Assembly (NCBI GenBank): GCA_004154925.1
Contig: QJNS01000070.1
Span: 124,001-188,000 of the forward strand
Direction: 5' to 3'
DNA from: Monosporascus cannonballus
Lineage: Eukaryota > Ascomycota > Sordariomycetes > Xylariales
DNA: 64,000 nt
The notes beneath the pieces are model-generated. The model was not told where the DNA came from. It did not search any database and was given only the letters and a program-made list of their open reading frames with translations. The first letter of the stretch is position 1. Each line of letters starts with the position of its first letter. The position numbers were made by a program, and so were the translations under genes. Below, piece after piece: positions 1 to 12,540 of this stretch.

Positions 1-1367
1 CTTGTTTTATCTTTTTTAGGATTTATAATATTTATATAAATATTTTTTCCATAGTTTTCAATAAATAATTAATCTTTTTTTAAAAAAATTAATTGGCAGT
101 AATTCGACCTTAAACGTATGCCTTTATTTTGTTGTTAAAGCGGAAACTCGTTAGAGCTTTATACGAGAATACATAATAATACTAAGATAATATATAATAA
201 ACGTTTAAATAAGTTTTATAACAAATATTTTACGCATCCGATTTTTATCGCTTTCGTTTATTAACGTTTCGTTTTATATAAAAGCTTTTACGATTATTTC
301 GTTTTGCTTTATATTCCGAGGTTTTTTCTCGTAATTAAAAATTAGTAAGCTTAACGTCTTTTTATTTTAGGATTATCTTAATTAGAGGTATCCATAAGGG
401 CCCTTCAAAACGTCGGAAACATTACCTTAATATTTCGTAATATAAATATAGGATAGGCTATAACTTAATAATCTAAAAAATTAACTGCTGCTTTTTGGAA
501 ATTAATTATATCGTTATCGATCTTGGTCTTTTTTATTATTTGGAAGGTGGTGGTCCATGTCCTAATTATAAGGGCTAATGTTATATATAAATCGTTAACT
601 TATATAATTATCTTTTTCGTTTTTAAAATATTATATTATTATCTTAAGGCTATAAATTTTTGTTATCTTACGATTTATTTGTTTAACGTTTTATCTAATT
701 TCGAAACTTGCTTTAATATTTCGTAATATTTTCGTTAAATATTAATTAAAAGTTTATTATCGTACACTTTACATGATTCGGTCAGCTTGGCGTACTATTT
801 CCGTAAGTTTTTTCCGAAAAAGAAACTTATCTTTTTAATTATTAAAAATATTAATTCCAGGATTTATTTCGTTAAGCCGTTAACGCTTTTATAAAAGGTA
901 TCGTATTTTCGATTTTTAAAGATATATATCGTAAAATTCTAATTATAAGCTTATTTACTTTCGGTCGTTATCTTAAGAGTACTTAATAGATATCTCGTAA
1001 AATCAGTTTTTTCAGTAATTCCTCCGGACGATAAAAACGATAATAAGGTATTAGATCGCGCCGTATAGCGAATTCGTCTTTCGGGATAAAAGGTTATATC
1101 GGGCTCTATTAATCTAACAAGCCACAAAAATAATTAATCGGGATCGATAAAATCCTAAATATCAAATGCATATATTTTAAACTAGAATTCGCCCTTAAAA
1201 TAATTTCAATCCTTAGGTCCCTTATAAATAATTGAGGACGTCGACTATACGGTCATTATTATTGATATCAAGATCTATAAATAATTAATATTAATATATA
1301 ACTTATATTATTTAATAATAGCTAATTCATAAATATATATACAAATTAAGTAAATAAGACTTTTAAT
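1..1367. other. RIP-decayed DNA, no gene recognised
   Basis: This is AT-rich sequence full of TpA with residual CpG, as in the decayed retroelements further on. A 67-codon open stretch at 523-726 has no recognisable motif and looks like chance. I saw no LTR pair, reverse transcriptase motif or RNA gene. It is probably an old repeat mutated past recognition. Confidence 0.5.
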
Positions 1368-1532
1368 TGTCAGATATAGGGGATATCAGTTATATTCCTA
1401 TATTTCGCTAAATTGTACGTACTATCGCATACGAACAATTTTAAGTAGTTTAGCCACGGAACATATATGAGCTGATCAGTATAGAACCTTTCCGTATATA
1501 GGGAGCGCTCCGCACCTCCCAGCTAGCTGACA
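1368..1532 (+). repeat. 165-bp TGTCAG...CTGACA repeat, copy 1
   Basis: The sequence opens TGTCAGATATAGG and closes GCTAGCTGACA, so the six terminal bases are perfect inverted repeats of the TG...CA type. Related copies lie at 52156-52320 and 59860-60024; the last is also exactly 165 bp. All three share the opening block and a later block reading CCTTTCCGTAT. No internal coding region is attached and no clear target duplication flanks it (TTAAT left, ATTAC right). It is best read as a solo LTR, with a MITE-like element as the alternative. Confidence 0.6.
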
Positions 1533-2164
1533 ATTACTCCGCTATTAACTGTACTCCAGTAAGGACTTTGTCGACACGTATATAATTCCGTTCCTCGACC
1601 TTATTTTTATGTTCTTTTTCTGCTTTCTGGAAAAATAGTAATATAATTAAAAACGCTTACAGTTTAGCGATTATAGAGGTACGTATAAAGATAAAACTTT
1701 TTAACTTTTAATTTTCGTTATTATTAATTGTACTTTTCTAGTTATTATCGATTATATTTTTATTTTAATAATTATAACCCTTTTAATACAAACGTAATTT
1801 TTTTATATTTATTAATGAATTATTACTTACTTTGTCTTATTAAAAAATATTACTAAATAAAATTATCAATTATATTAATTTAAATTATATTTAAGCGATA
1901 ATGTAAAATCTTCATATTATTTTATTAAGGTATACCCGGAACTCCGTTTAAGAATTATAAGGTAATTCTTTATCTTTTTATTATACCTTTAATAAAAAAT
2001 AAAATACGTCTTATTAACTTATTTCTTTTAATGTTATATAATATATCCAGCATAACCGGTAAAAAAAACCGCGGATTAAATATTACCTTAGGTTGCTAAA
2101 ACGCCGTGAGTACTTTTTATCTTATATTATTCGAGGGAAATTAAGGATTAAAATGTAACGAACC
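1533..2164. other. Decayed spacer, nothing recognised
   Basis: AT-rich RIP-type sequence between the 165-bp repeat and the inverted LTR pair. No coding motif or repeat end was seen, except that the last bases (AACGAACC at 2157-2164) recur in inverse orientation at 2940-2947. Confidence 0.4.
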
Positions 2165-2521
2165 TGTTATACATCCAACTAGAGGTATGAGCAGTATCCG
2201 AAATAAGGTCTTGATTTGCAGATAACAATAGTGCGACGAATAATTCAGATAATCTGTTCGTTAAAGAGATTTGCGGATTCTTCTTACAGTCGGGAATAAC
2301 TGTTTTAAATGTAGGTTTAAATTGATAGCTAAGGAACGAAAACTAAGTAGATGGCTATTTACATAGAAAATCATTTATTATATATCTTACTTGTTTTCTT
2401 TGATTTCTGAAAATAGACAGAGATTACCTTTCTGGTTTATGGTTGTTTTTAAAAGCGAACAGAGATTATCTCCTAGTATTTTTATAGTTAGACAGAGACA
2501 TTTTTAAGATCCGAGGCTTTT
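2165..2521 (+). repeat. Decayed W-family LTR, inverted relative to its neighbour
   Basis: From TGTTATACATCC onward this matches, base for base over about 220 bp, the reverse complement of the right part of the LTR at 2522-2939, with mostly C-to-T and G-to-A differences. The two copies therefore sit head-out in opposite orientations. Similarity continues weakly past 2384 and fades before 2521. The flank AACGAACC is also mirrored on the other side, so the inverted duplication includes bases outside the LTR. Confidence 0.6.
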
Positions 2522-2939
2522 TGTTACAGAGGGGACTCCACTAGACCCGAAAGAGGCCCGAAGAGTTGGAGACGTTTCCGACCTCCACTTTCTTCGGGTA
2601 AACCCCGGGTCTCTGTCAATCTCCAGAGACACCAGGAGACTCGTAGACATCAGACACCATGGTCTCCCGCGATCTCCGGAGACCATGAGAAACATGAAGG
2701 ATAAGAAGGATATATATGAGCAAACGTTTCCTATGTAGATAGCCACTTACTTAGTTTTTCGCTCCTTAGCTATCAATCTAAGCTCTCAATCCAGAGGCAA
2801 CTACACCGTTCTCTAATTGAGGGAAGAGTCTTTAAATCTCTTTAACGAACAGACCACTGAATCATTCTTCGCCCTATTGTTACCTGCAAATCAAGACCCT
2901 TTTCGGATACTGCTCATACCTCCAGGTGGATGTATGACA
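2522..2939 (-). repeat. 3' LTR of element W
   Basis: Read on the minus strand, the 418 bp run from TGTCATACATCC to TCTGTAACA (TG...CA). It lies downstream of the W integrase and chromodomain, where a 3' LTR belongs. The middle (about 2520-2720) is much less AT-rich than its surroundings and holds a perfect 9-bp stem, ATGGTCTCC at 2659-2667 with its complement at 2678-2686. No 5' LTR partner for W was found in the window. Confidence 0.65.
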
Positions 2940-3127
2940 GGTTCGTTACACTTTTCCGATGAGGTGAAAATTTTAACGAGTTAATCCTTTTGGTTTTCTT
3001 TGAGTCTGGTAAAGTTTCTTTTAAACGTAATATTATTCCTTTTTTTAAGATCTTTGTTCTAAAGATTAAAGAATAAGCTGATCTTAACTTTTTTCTTTCC
3101 TTCTTTATTCTTATTACGTTATTAACC

Positions 3128-3720
3128 ATATCCGATAAACCTCGAAAACGCGTTAAATCTTTTACTGAAAGTCGTTACGAACTTATCGAATTAATTTTCT
3201 AATTTAGTTTTAAAGTTATGCCGTAAATATCTTATTTTAAAAAGAATTTTTTTTGCAAGATATTAAAGGGTTAAAAAAGCTATCAGAATTGTTTATCGAT
3301 TAACGCTTAAGCTTGTAATAGGAACTATATTTTGGTTTTATCTTTCTAAAGTATTGGAGTTAAGAAATTACGTATTAATAAGGAAAAATGGCTAGCTGTT
3401 TAACAACTTGAAAAGTTATCCAACTGCATAGCTCGTTTAAACTGCTAATTTAAATGGTTATATTTTAAAGAAATATCCTTTATTTAAAAAAGGCTTTAAA
3501 CTTTGGACGAATTAGAAGAATAAGAAAAACTAGATGCCGAGAAAGAAAAAATGAAAAAGGAACAAGCGCAACTTGCTTTTAAGATTAACGCGATGTTAGA
3601 CTCATTTAACTCTTTCGATTAGGGCGCCATAAAGATTAATTTTAGAACGGGGCTTTTGTCGCTTGCAATTTTGGCTATGTTAAAAACGGTTGGTTAGGAT
3701 TTCGGCGGTAGAATTTCTTA
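3128..3720 (+). pseudogene. Antisense coiled-coil ORF inside W
   Basis: On the strand opposite to W, between its chromodomain and 3' LTR, a coding-like frame can be read. It starts at ATA TCC GAT AAA, an apparent Met-Ser-Asp-Lys start with ATG changed to ATA. It continues as KPRKRVKSFTESRYELIELI, then decays. It becomes clear again at about 3490-3620 as RL-TLDELEE-EKLDAEKEK followed by a Lys/Gln-rich stretch and LDSFNSFD. Its stops are of the RIP type (CAA or CAG to TAA or TAG). The predicted product is a charged coiled-coil protein. A-family elements carry relatives in the same position and orientation. The function is not known to me. The alternative, a fragment of an unrelated transposon, is less likely given the shared placement. 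Confidence 0.5.
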
Positions 3721-5158
3721 ATTAGATTTATTGCATTCGTTAAGTAATTAAGTAGTTTCTAAGTATTTTTTCGAGTAAGTAATTTTTTCACTTAATTAAG
3801 TACTAGATTTTTTAGAATAAGTTAAAATTTAATATCTTTTCGACTTGGTATTCGTCGGAGTTTTTTTCGAGTTTCCGAGTTTTTTTAAAGAGGCGTTTTT
3901 AGGTGCTGGTTTAGGTAAAGATATGTGGAAAACGGGGTGTATTTTCATATTTTTAGATAATAACAATCGGTAATTAATTTTAGAAATAGCTTCGTCGATC
4001 TTAAAAGGGTTAAGTTTCTTGAAATCGAGCTTGTTACTAGGCCTTTTTGTTTTGATTTGTAAGATATTTAATATTGCGTTTTATTTTTAACATAATAAGT
4101 ATACCTTATTTCCTTTCGACAAAATTGGTCCCTTAATTTTCTTCTTATTATAATACTGAGTTATTTTTTATTAAAAGAACTATAACTTAATCCTTAAACG
4201 AACTTGTATTATCTTAATTTTGGTAACTTAGTTTTTGCCCGAGCGGCTGTAATAGTGAGTATAGGGGCTTTGTTAAGGGGTTGTTCTAGTTATTGGATTT
4301 TTACCTCGTGTCCGTATATCGTAACATAGAGGGATACGCCTATATCTTTGTTGGTGGACGTATTGTAAGCTATTTATGCGAATGGTAAAAGCTTTATTTA
4401 ATTATTTTGCTAATAATTAACGTAACTTCGAGGGTACTGCTTTAAGGTTTGATTTAATCGTTTTGTTTGTCTATCCATTTAAGAGTAATAAGTTATGGAA
4501 AATTTGAGCTTGATATTTATCTGCTTAAAGAAGCTAGTGCCGAATTTGAAGGTAAATAGTTTGTTTTTATTAGAAACGATTTTTTTCTAGTATCTCGTAT
4601 TTATCGAAATAATTTCATATAAAGTTGTAAGCTAATTACTTTGTCGTCGCTTTTTTTTTAAAAAAAAAGTAAGAAGTACCTATATTTGGTAAGCTTATTA
4701 ACAATTATTTATACGTTATCGTATTCGATTCCGGTAATACGGTTTTTCGATAAAGATAATACGATAATAAAATTTTAAATTATGGTGTTCTATATCTTAT
4801 TTAGAATATTTATTAGTTATAGCAGTTTATAGGGTTTATATCTAGCCGTCTTGGTTTTATTGCAAACGTTGTAATCCTTAATAACTTGTTTAATTACGCG
4901 TCAGATCTTTAAAAAGTCGTATTTTTTATAGTCGCTTAGTAGTTTTGAAAATTTCTTAATATCCTTGAAAAGGATTTTTATAAAGTTTTTTAATAAATTT
5001 TTCTTGTTGTTATCGAGGGATATAAATCTTGTCGCGGAATAATAATTAATCTTTGTTTTGTCCTCTTAGCTGTTTAACTTTCTTTTGTTTTTCTGGGTTA
5101 TATAATTTTCTAAATTCTGCTGGTGTTTCGAAGAAGGATTACCTTAATATTAGGTATA
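3690..5158 (-). pseudogene. W integrase and chromodomain (pol C-terminus)
   Basis: Reading down the minus strand from 5158, the frame shows remains of the integrase zinc-binding region: a Leu/Lys-rich stretch near 4935-5005, then YNVCNKTKTARYKPY near 4826-4880. The decayed catalytic core follows. Near 4434-4497 is YYSQMDRQTKRLNQTLKQY, the degenerate counterpart of the conserved HPQTDGQTER block of Ty3/Gypsy integrases. Further on, KIHPVFHISL (3906-3948) precedes a chromodomain (about 3690-3880) with VEKI and YLIKW-like positions. Integrase inserts the cDNA; the chromodomain is thought to steer it to heterochromatin. RIP-type stops are frequent. X is inserted immediately upstream at 5159. Confidence 0.75.
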
Positions 5159-5364
5159 TGTAAGATAATGGACAGCTGTGAGCTGGGTGAGGTGATCTTC
5201 GACCAGTCGTAAAGCAGATTCCAAGAAGTGAATATATTAGGTTACTTCCATTTGCCGTTTTCTATTAGCTGCTAGATAGTGGATTTATATTAGTACGTAG
5301 GTTAGTAGCTGATCGGTAGCTGGCCGGTTAGTAGCTTTATCTTTATAGAGGTTATATTTTTATA
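5159..5364 (-). repeat. 3' LTR of X
   Basis: 206 bp, opening TGTAAGATAATGG on the plus strand; the far end, originally CTTACA, now reads TTTATA. It is the same length as the other three copies of this LTR (10660, 17825, 19656). It is more decayed than the 19656 copy at its right end. Confidence 0.85.
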
Positions 5365-8300
5365 ATTATTTCTTTTTTTAAATCATTAACTTTTAATAAT
5401 ATTATTATTAATTTGATATAGCGTTTTTCGCAAATCTAGTTACGTATATTTGTCGATAATTCTCCGTTATATTATGTTATAAATAATTACCGTAATAATT
5501 ATTACGTATTATATTGCGTAATTAATTTTATTTTATTTAGCTTTTTATTATAATTTGTTTTTTAATCCTATTTTGTTTATTTTCTTTTTTTTTGCGTTTA
5601 TATTTTTATTTTCTTTATGTACGTATTCCGTTTGATTTTTTGTTTTTCTTTATTTGTATTTCGTTTTTTCCGTTTATTTTGCGTATAATTTCCGTTTGCT
5701 ATATTATTTTTTGTAAGAAATGTTTAAAAAAATAATACTTTGATGTTAATAACGATTGGGATTTTTTAACGTTATTTTTTCGATACCGACAATAAAATAA
5801 ATATTAATTGTATTACGAACGATAATAAACTATATTATATTTATATAATATAACGTTATTTCGATTATCGTATGGTTTATATTAAAGTTCTGCACGTTTT
5901 AAATTATATTATAATAAATTATTATTACGAAACCTTTTTCGTAATAAGGAATTATTTTTAATATTATTAATATCGTTATTTAATTTTCGTTTAAATTTCG
6001 ATCGTTTTGAAAAGTACCGCCTAAATAGTTTTTTTTCGATACCGATAATCAGGAATTAATTAACGAATTCGAAAAGGTTCGTATTACGAGTACCTAATAT
6101 AAATACTTTAACGTAATTGCGATCGGTTATTAACTTAACGTCCTTTATAAAGCTAAATTTATTTTTAATAAGGTTATAATTAAAAAATATCGTTTTTAAT
6201 ATAACGGAAATCGGTTTTCGATAGTCCGTTATAGCTACGGAAATTTAATTTTAACGCCGTTTTATAAATTTATAAATTTAAATTCTTTTTATAAATATTA
6301 CTATCTTTTATTATTATTTCGTAATTAATATCTAATTAGGCGCAATTTTAAGATATCTTTATAAATAAGGCGATTTTCAACAGCCGTTATATATTTACGT
6401 TTCTTATTTACGAATATTTTCCGCTTATTTTTCGGCGTTTTAACAAAACATTAATACTTATTAATAACTATAATTAAAAAACGGTTTTACCTGGCAAAAT
6501 TATTATTAAACCTAAATACGTTAAACGTTTTAAGGACGGCACCTTATTTCCGATTAATAACAAGTTATATTCCGGTTATTTAAGCTTTGCTTTTCGTAAA
6601 CAATAAAATAATCCTGAATCTTTTTAGATTTTATGCTTAATAAGTTTAATAACTATATTTGCTTTTTACCGTCATATGTTTTCCGATAATTTTCCGATAT
6701 TTTTATATTAATTTCTTTAATACGTTTATTAAAAGCTAATTAACGTAAAGCTTAATAATTAAACGCGAAATGTTATTTTTAAAATAAAAATTCGAATTTC
6801 TTTTGCATTATTTATAAATTTTCGACCGGTATATAATAAAGTAATTATCCGCCAAATACTTAAAAATAATTATATAATTAAATACTATTTTAATATTAAA
6901 ATTTTAATTTTATTTAAAATTATTTTTTGTAATTTTTATATTTGTTAAATAATTAATTTTAAATCGGATTACTATTGCCTTATAGTTTTTAAGTTATCTT
7001 ATTTTTTATATACGTATTTAACTTTTTTCATAACCTTATAATATTTTAAATAGGTATTCGAAATATTTTCGAGATTTTTACGTAATTGTATTAGGAGGTT
7101 AATCTTTTTATTTAATTAGATATTTAGGTTACTTCCGATTATTTCGATAACAAATAATATTTTATTTATTTATTTATTTTATTCTTTATTAAATTCGATA
7201 ATATTATCTAAACGTCATCAGGCTTTCGGTTATATTATAATTTTAAATAAAATATTAAAAATATATTATATATTCGTTAATATTTAAGAAAAAAAGATTA
7301 TTGTATGTATTTAAGAACTTATTCGTTTTTTAATCGTAACCTAAATATAAATAAGTACGAACTTTTTACTTTTGAATTTAAAGTTTTGAATTAATAAATT
7401 TACTTATTGTTTTAATTAAAATTCCATTAGCGTATAACGTTAATTATAATATTTTTTCAAAATTACCATTATCTTTTCTTAATATTCGTATATTATTCGA
7501 CCAATAACCGTTACTTTTTCGAAACATTTCTTAATTTCTTATTTTTATTTTTTAAACTTTTATAAAAAGTATTTTATTATTCTTAAAAAATATTTATTTA
7601 AGGCTTTAAACGAAAAACGGCCGGTAAATACGTTTTGCATATTATTATATGCGAATTTTATATTTCGTAATAACTTTATCCAATTATTTTAATACTTATT
7701 AACGTAATTACGAAAATAATATTTTAAAACTTAATAGGTACGTTCCGTTTGCTTATCGGTTTACGGATAATAAACGGTCGATATTTGCCGTTTTACCTTT
7801 TATGTTTTGTCAAATTCCGCCTAAAATTAAATTATTAATAACTTATTTTTACTATTAATAATTATAACCGGTATACGGAATTTATATTTTATCTTATCGT
7901 AAAATAATTAGATTAATTCGATTACGGTTAAAATTTTAACCGTAAAAATAAATAAATTTAATTTCGTAAAACGGTTAACGATTATCAAGATTATATCGTA
8001 CTTTAACTTATTTAAACTTAAACTTTTAGAAAATCTTATAATACAGTTTAACAAAATATTTTAAAAAGATTACTTAAATAACGACAACGGCTATAATTAT
8101 CTATATAGGTTATATCGTAATTTTTTTATATCTTAATAATTTAAATATGATTTAATATATTTTCGGATATCGTTTTCTATATTTTTCTAATAAAACTTTT
8201 TAATTATCAGTTTTAACCTACGGATATATCCTATATATTTTGCCATTAAATTATTATAATACTAATTTATTAATTACTTTCGTAAAACGCCTTATAATAA

Positions 8301-10659
8301 GATTACGAATTTATTTCGATAATATAAAATTTTATTTAAATCTAAAAAATATCCTCGTTTTATTTCGGTTTAACATTTAATTATTTATATTAATTTTATA
8401 ATATTTAAAGTTTTAATTTTTAATTTTCGAACTTAATCGTAAAATTATCGGGAAATTTCTAATTATACTATCGTTTCGTTTTTGGCTAGGTTTAATGTTA
8501 AAAACGTAAAATATATTAATTATAAATAATAATTTTAATGTTAATTTTGTTTTTCTTAAATTCTTTAACATTCAATTATAATATGGTTATAATTTACGGT
8601 TATCGTTATTTAACCGTTAATCGTATTAATATTATAATTCGTATTTATATTATTATTTGTAAATAATAAATTCGGCAAATGCATAATTTTTTGTTTTCCC
8701 TTTTTTTTCGAAAACTTTTTATAATCGTATAATAAAGGTTTTCTGCTTTTTTTACGTAAATAATAATTACTTAAGTTTTTATTATCTAAAATCTATTTGG
8801 GAATTTTATAATAAGCAAATTTTACGTTATTTATATAAGGCCTTTTGTCCTTTTATAATGCTTTAAATCGCGTTATATATTTATAACCGTTTTACGTACG
8901 TTTTTCGGTATATTATGCGTAAATTCTAATTTTTTAAATAATATAAGAATTACGTTATTATACGCGATTTTTCTTAATATGTAATCCGGACGTTTAAATA
9001 ATTTATTTGCCGGATTAACAACGCTCGGTTAATATTAAATATCAAAATTAAATTATATAAAACGATAAACTTATCGGGCCAATTTCTTTTTTTAAAATTA
9101 CGCGCTAACGCCTTTATTATATTTTTAAGCGTTATATAATCAATAAATATTAAAAAAACTTCCGTACTTTTAAGGTATTACCGCTAATATTTTATGTTTT
9201 TTATAATCGCCAATCATTCTTATTGCCTAATAATTTACCGTTTTTCGGTTAAATTTAATTTTCATAATTAATATACGATTAAACTTTAATACTTTTCGTA
9301 TTTTTATAAAAACATCCTTAATATACCTTATATTAAGACGTTTATTTTAATTCTGGTATTTTCAATAATATTTTAATATTGAAAAATAGTCGCCGACTAA
9401 AAAAATATATTTTAAATTTCGGAACGCCTTTTTAATATTTTCGGATTATCGGAATTTTATTATTTTGCTTTTGCCCTATACCTCTTTTAAAAACTTAATA
9501 ATAAGTTCGAAAATACGCCAATAATAAACGATAAATTTCCGATAAAAATTTACGAATCCCGAAAATATTTAAATATTATAAATTAATTTTAATTTTAATT
9601 ATATTTCGATAATATCGATCTATTAACGGTTTATCTTTAAGCCGTCAGTATTAATTATAAATCTTAAAAGCTTTAGTTTTTTTAAAACATTTATATTTAA
9701 ATATTTTATAAAATAATTAATATTATAATAACCGTTCGTAAATTAATCAAAATATTTTATAAATATTTTTTATTATCCGAATAAATAAATATATTATTTA
9801 AATACATTACATATATATAATTACTTAACTCAATTAATATTTTATATATATAGACTTAAAACGTTATTAACGCGTTATTAAGGTTAAATAACAGAACCGT
9901 ATATTTAAATTATCCGTATTACGTTTAAAAAGCAATTCTTTATTAATTATCTTTTTAATTTTATTCCAGTAATAAATATCTTTAAAATTAATTTTCGAAA
10001 ATAACTTAATTAACTTCAGGCAATTTATTACTATTAAAATTAAAGGTAAAAAGTATCGGTTTTTTATCGTTACCTAATTTAATCTCTTATAATTAATATA
10101 TAATCGGAAATTGCCGTCTTTTTTTAAATACGAATAATATTAATACCTTTATATCCGTTTTCGAATAAAATATTCGGCTTATTTTTAAGTTTTTTCGGAT
10201 ATATTTTTCGAATATTTTTTTAAATTTTAAAAATAAGGTAAATTAGGCCAAATAAAGGTCTTTTTCTTTACATCAGGTTTATTATCTATTTTGCTCTTAA
10301 TAGATTAAGTATTTTTTAGCTATTTTTTCGAAATATATTTGCCAGAAAGTGTTTAGGCATATAAGGAAGTTAATTATTTCTTATTTTTATTATTCTCCAA
10401 ATTCCAGGATATTTAATTTTTCTGCTAAGCTTATTCGGTTAACAATATAAATTTATTTACCAGAAAACGTTAAGTTTGCAATTTTCTGCCCGTTAACCTT
10501 TTATAATAATCTATATAAATATTAATATGTAGCTATATTTAATAAGACGTTTAATTTACTTATTTTTAATTTAAATAATAATAAATCGGGGTTTTTTTAG
10601 TTCCGGCATATTATAAAGTAAATTTACTTAAACTTTCGTTCGTTTTCGTTATTATTTAT
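5365..10659 (-). pseudogene. X pol: RT, RNase H, integrase, chromodomain
   Basis: This is homologous throughout to 10866-16165 of Y. On the minus strand, reverse transcriptase shows FKKDGNFRL and a tyrosine-rich block near 10090-10140. The catalytic box reads YLNNIFIYSDN (about 9771-9812), where the usual YLDD has lost both Asp to Asn through G-to-A changes. LRFIINTDGLK follows. Integrase lies lower, and a chromodomain sits near 7010-7150, where Trp codons are now TAG. The last 1.6 kb before the LTR encodes no recognised domain. The piece ends at the Y insertion point, with TTTAT at 10655-10659. Many stops: inactive. Confidence 0.78.
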
Positions 10660-10865
10660 TGTAAGATAATGGACAGCTGTAAGCTGGGTAAGGTGATCTC
10701 CGACCAATCGTAGAACGGATTCCAAAAAGTAAATGTATTAGGTTATTTCCATCTGGCATTTCTCATTAGCTGCCAGATAATGGATTTATACTAATAAATG
10801 GGTCGGTGGCTGATCGGTGGCTAATTAGTTATTAGCCTTATCCTTATAAAGATTATATTCTCATA
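10660..10865 (-). repeat. 3' LTR of Y
   Basis: 206 bp, opening TGTAAGATAATGGACAGC on the plus strand; the CTTACA end has decayed to CTCATA. It is flanked on the left by TTTAT, the target duplication shared with 18031-18035. Confidence 0.85.
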
Positions 10866-12540
10866 ATTATTTCCCCCTTTTAAGCTATTAATTTTTAACA
10901 GTATTATTATTAATTTAATATAACGCGCTTTGCAAATCTGGTTACGTATAATTGCCGATAATTTACCGTTATATTATGTTATAAGTAATTGCCGTAATAA
11001 TTAATACGTACCATATTACGTAATTAATTATGCTCCGCCTAATTTCTTATTATAATCCGTTTTTAACCCCACCTTATTTACCTTTTTTTCTTTTTTCCTT
11101 TCGCGCCCATATCTTTATTCCTTTTACGTACGCGTTTCGTTCGGTTTCCCGTCTTTCTTTATTCTTATTTCGCTTTTTCCGTTTATTTTGCGTATTATCT
11201 CTGTTCGCCATATTTCCTTTTCGTAAGAAATTCCAAAAAAATAATACTTTAATATTAAAAAAAACTAGAATTTTTTTAGCGTTATCCCTTTAACGCCGAT
11301 GGTAAAATAAATACCAGTCGTATTATAAACGGTAATAAACCGTATTATATTTACATAATATAACGTTATTTCGATTATCGTATAATTTACGTTCAAATTT
11401 CGGACGTTTTAAATTATGTTATAGCTAATTATTATTATAAGATTTTTCGTACGGTAAATAATTATTCTTAATATTATTAATATTATTATTTGATTTTCGT
11501 TCAAATTCTAATTATTTTTAAAAATACCGCTTAAACGGTTTTTTAATTCGGTACCAATAATTAAGAATTAATTAACGAATTCGAAAAAGTTCGTATTGCA
11601 AGTACTTAGTATAAACGTTCCGACGTAATTACGGTCAATCGTCGACTTAACCTCTTTCGCGAAATTAAGTTCGTCCTTAATATAATTATTATTAAGGAAT
11701 ATTATTCTTTTAATATAATTAAAATCGATTTCCGATCGTTTATTATGGTTGCGGAAATCTAGTTTTAATACCGTTTTATAAATTTATAAATTTAAATTCT
11801 TTTTATAAATATTACGGTTTTTTTCTTATTATTCCACGATTAATTTCTAATTAAACGTAATTTTAAAATACTCTTATAAATAAAACAATTTTCAAAAACC
11901 GTTATACTGTTACGCTTCCCGCTTATAAATATTCTCTGCTCATTTTCCAACGCCTTAACAAAATTTTAATATTTATTAAAAATTATAATTAAAAAATGGT
12001 TTTATTTAATAAAACTATTATTAAACCTAAATATATTAAATGTTTTAAAGATAACGTCTTATTTTCAATTAATAACAAATTATATTCCAATTATTTGGGT
12101 TTTGCCCTTTATAAAAAATGGAATACTTTTAAAAATTTTCTAAGTTTTACGCTTAACAAATTTAATAAACGTACCCGTTTTTTGCCATCATATATTTTCC
12201 GATTACTTTCCGATATTCCTATATTAACTTTCTTAATATACCCATTAAAGGCTAATTAACGCAAAACTTAATAATTAAATACGAAATTTTATTTTCGAAA
12301 AAAAAATTAATTTTTTTATATTATTTATAAATTTTGAATTAATATATCATAAAATAATTATTTATTAAAGGCTTAAAAATAATTATATAACTAAATAATA
12401 TTTTAATATTAATATTTTAATTTTATTTTAAATTATTTTTTATAATTTTTATAATTATTCAATAATTAATTTTTAATCAAATTATTATTACCTTACGATT
12501 TTTAAGTTATTTTATTTTCTATATATGTATTTAATTTTTT
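10866..12540 (-). other. Y 3' internal region with a Lys/Arg-rich stretch
   Basis: This lies between the chromodomain and the 3' LTR of Y. On the minus strand a strongly basic stretch beginning MANRDNTQNKRKKRNKNKER is open near 11220-11080, and the same region exists in X near 5700-5580. It could be a C-terminal extension of pol or a small basic protein, but I recognise no family. A long plus-strand open frame over the same bases (11030-11293) is Phe/Leu-rich and looks like its mirror image. No antisense coiled-coil frame like that of the A elements was found here. Confidence 0.4.

Noticed and set aside
2504..2746. 80-codon minus-strand frame in the inverted LTR pair
   Set aside because: It lies inside LTR sequence; openness follows from the higher GC content.
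11030..11293. 87-codon Phe/Leu-rich plus-strand frame in Y
   Set aside because: It mirrors a Lys/Arg-rich minus-strand coding stretch of the element.
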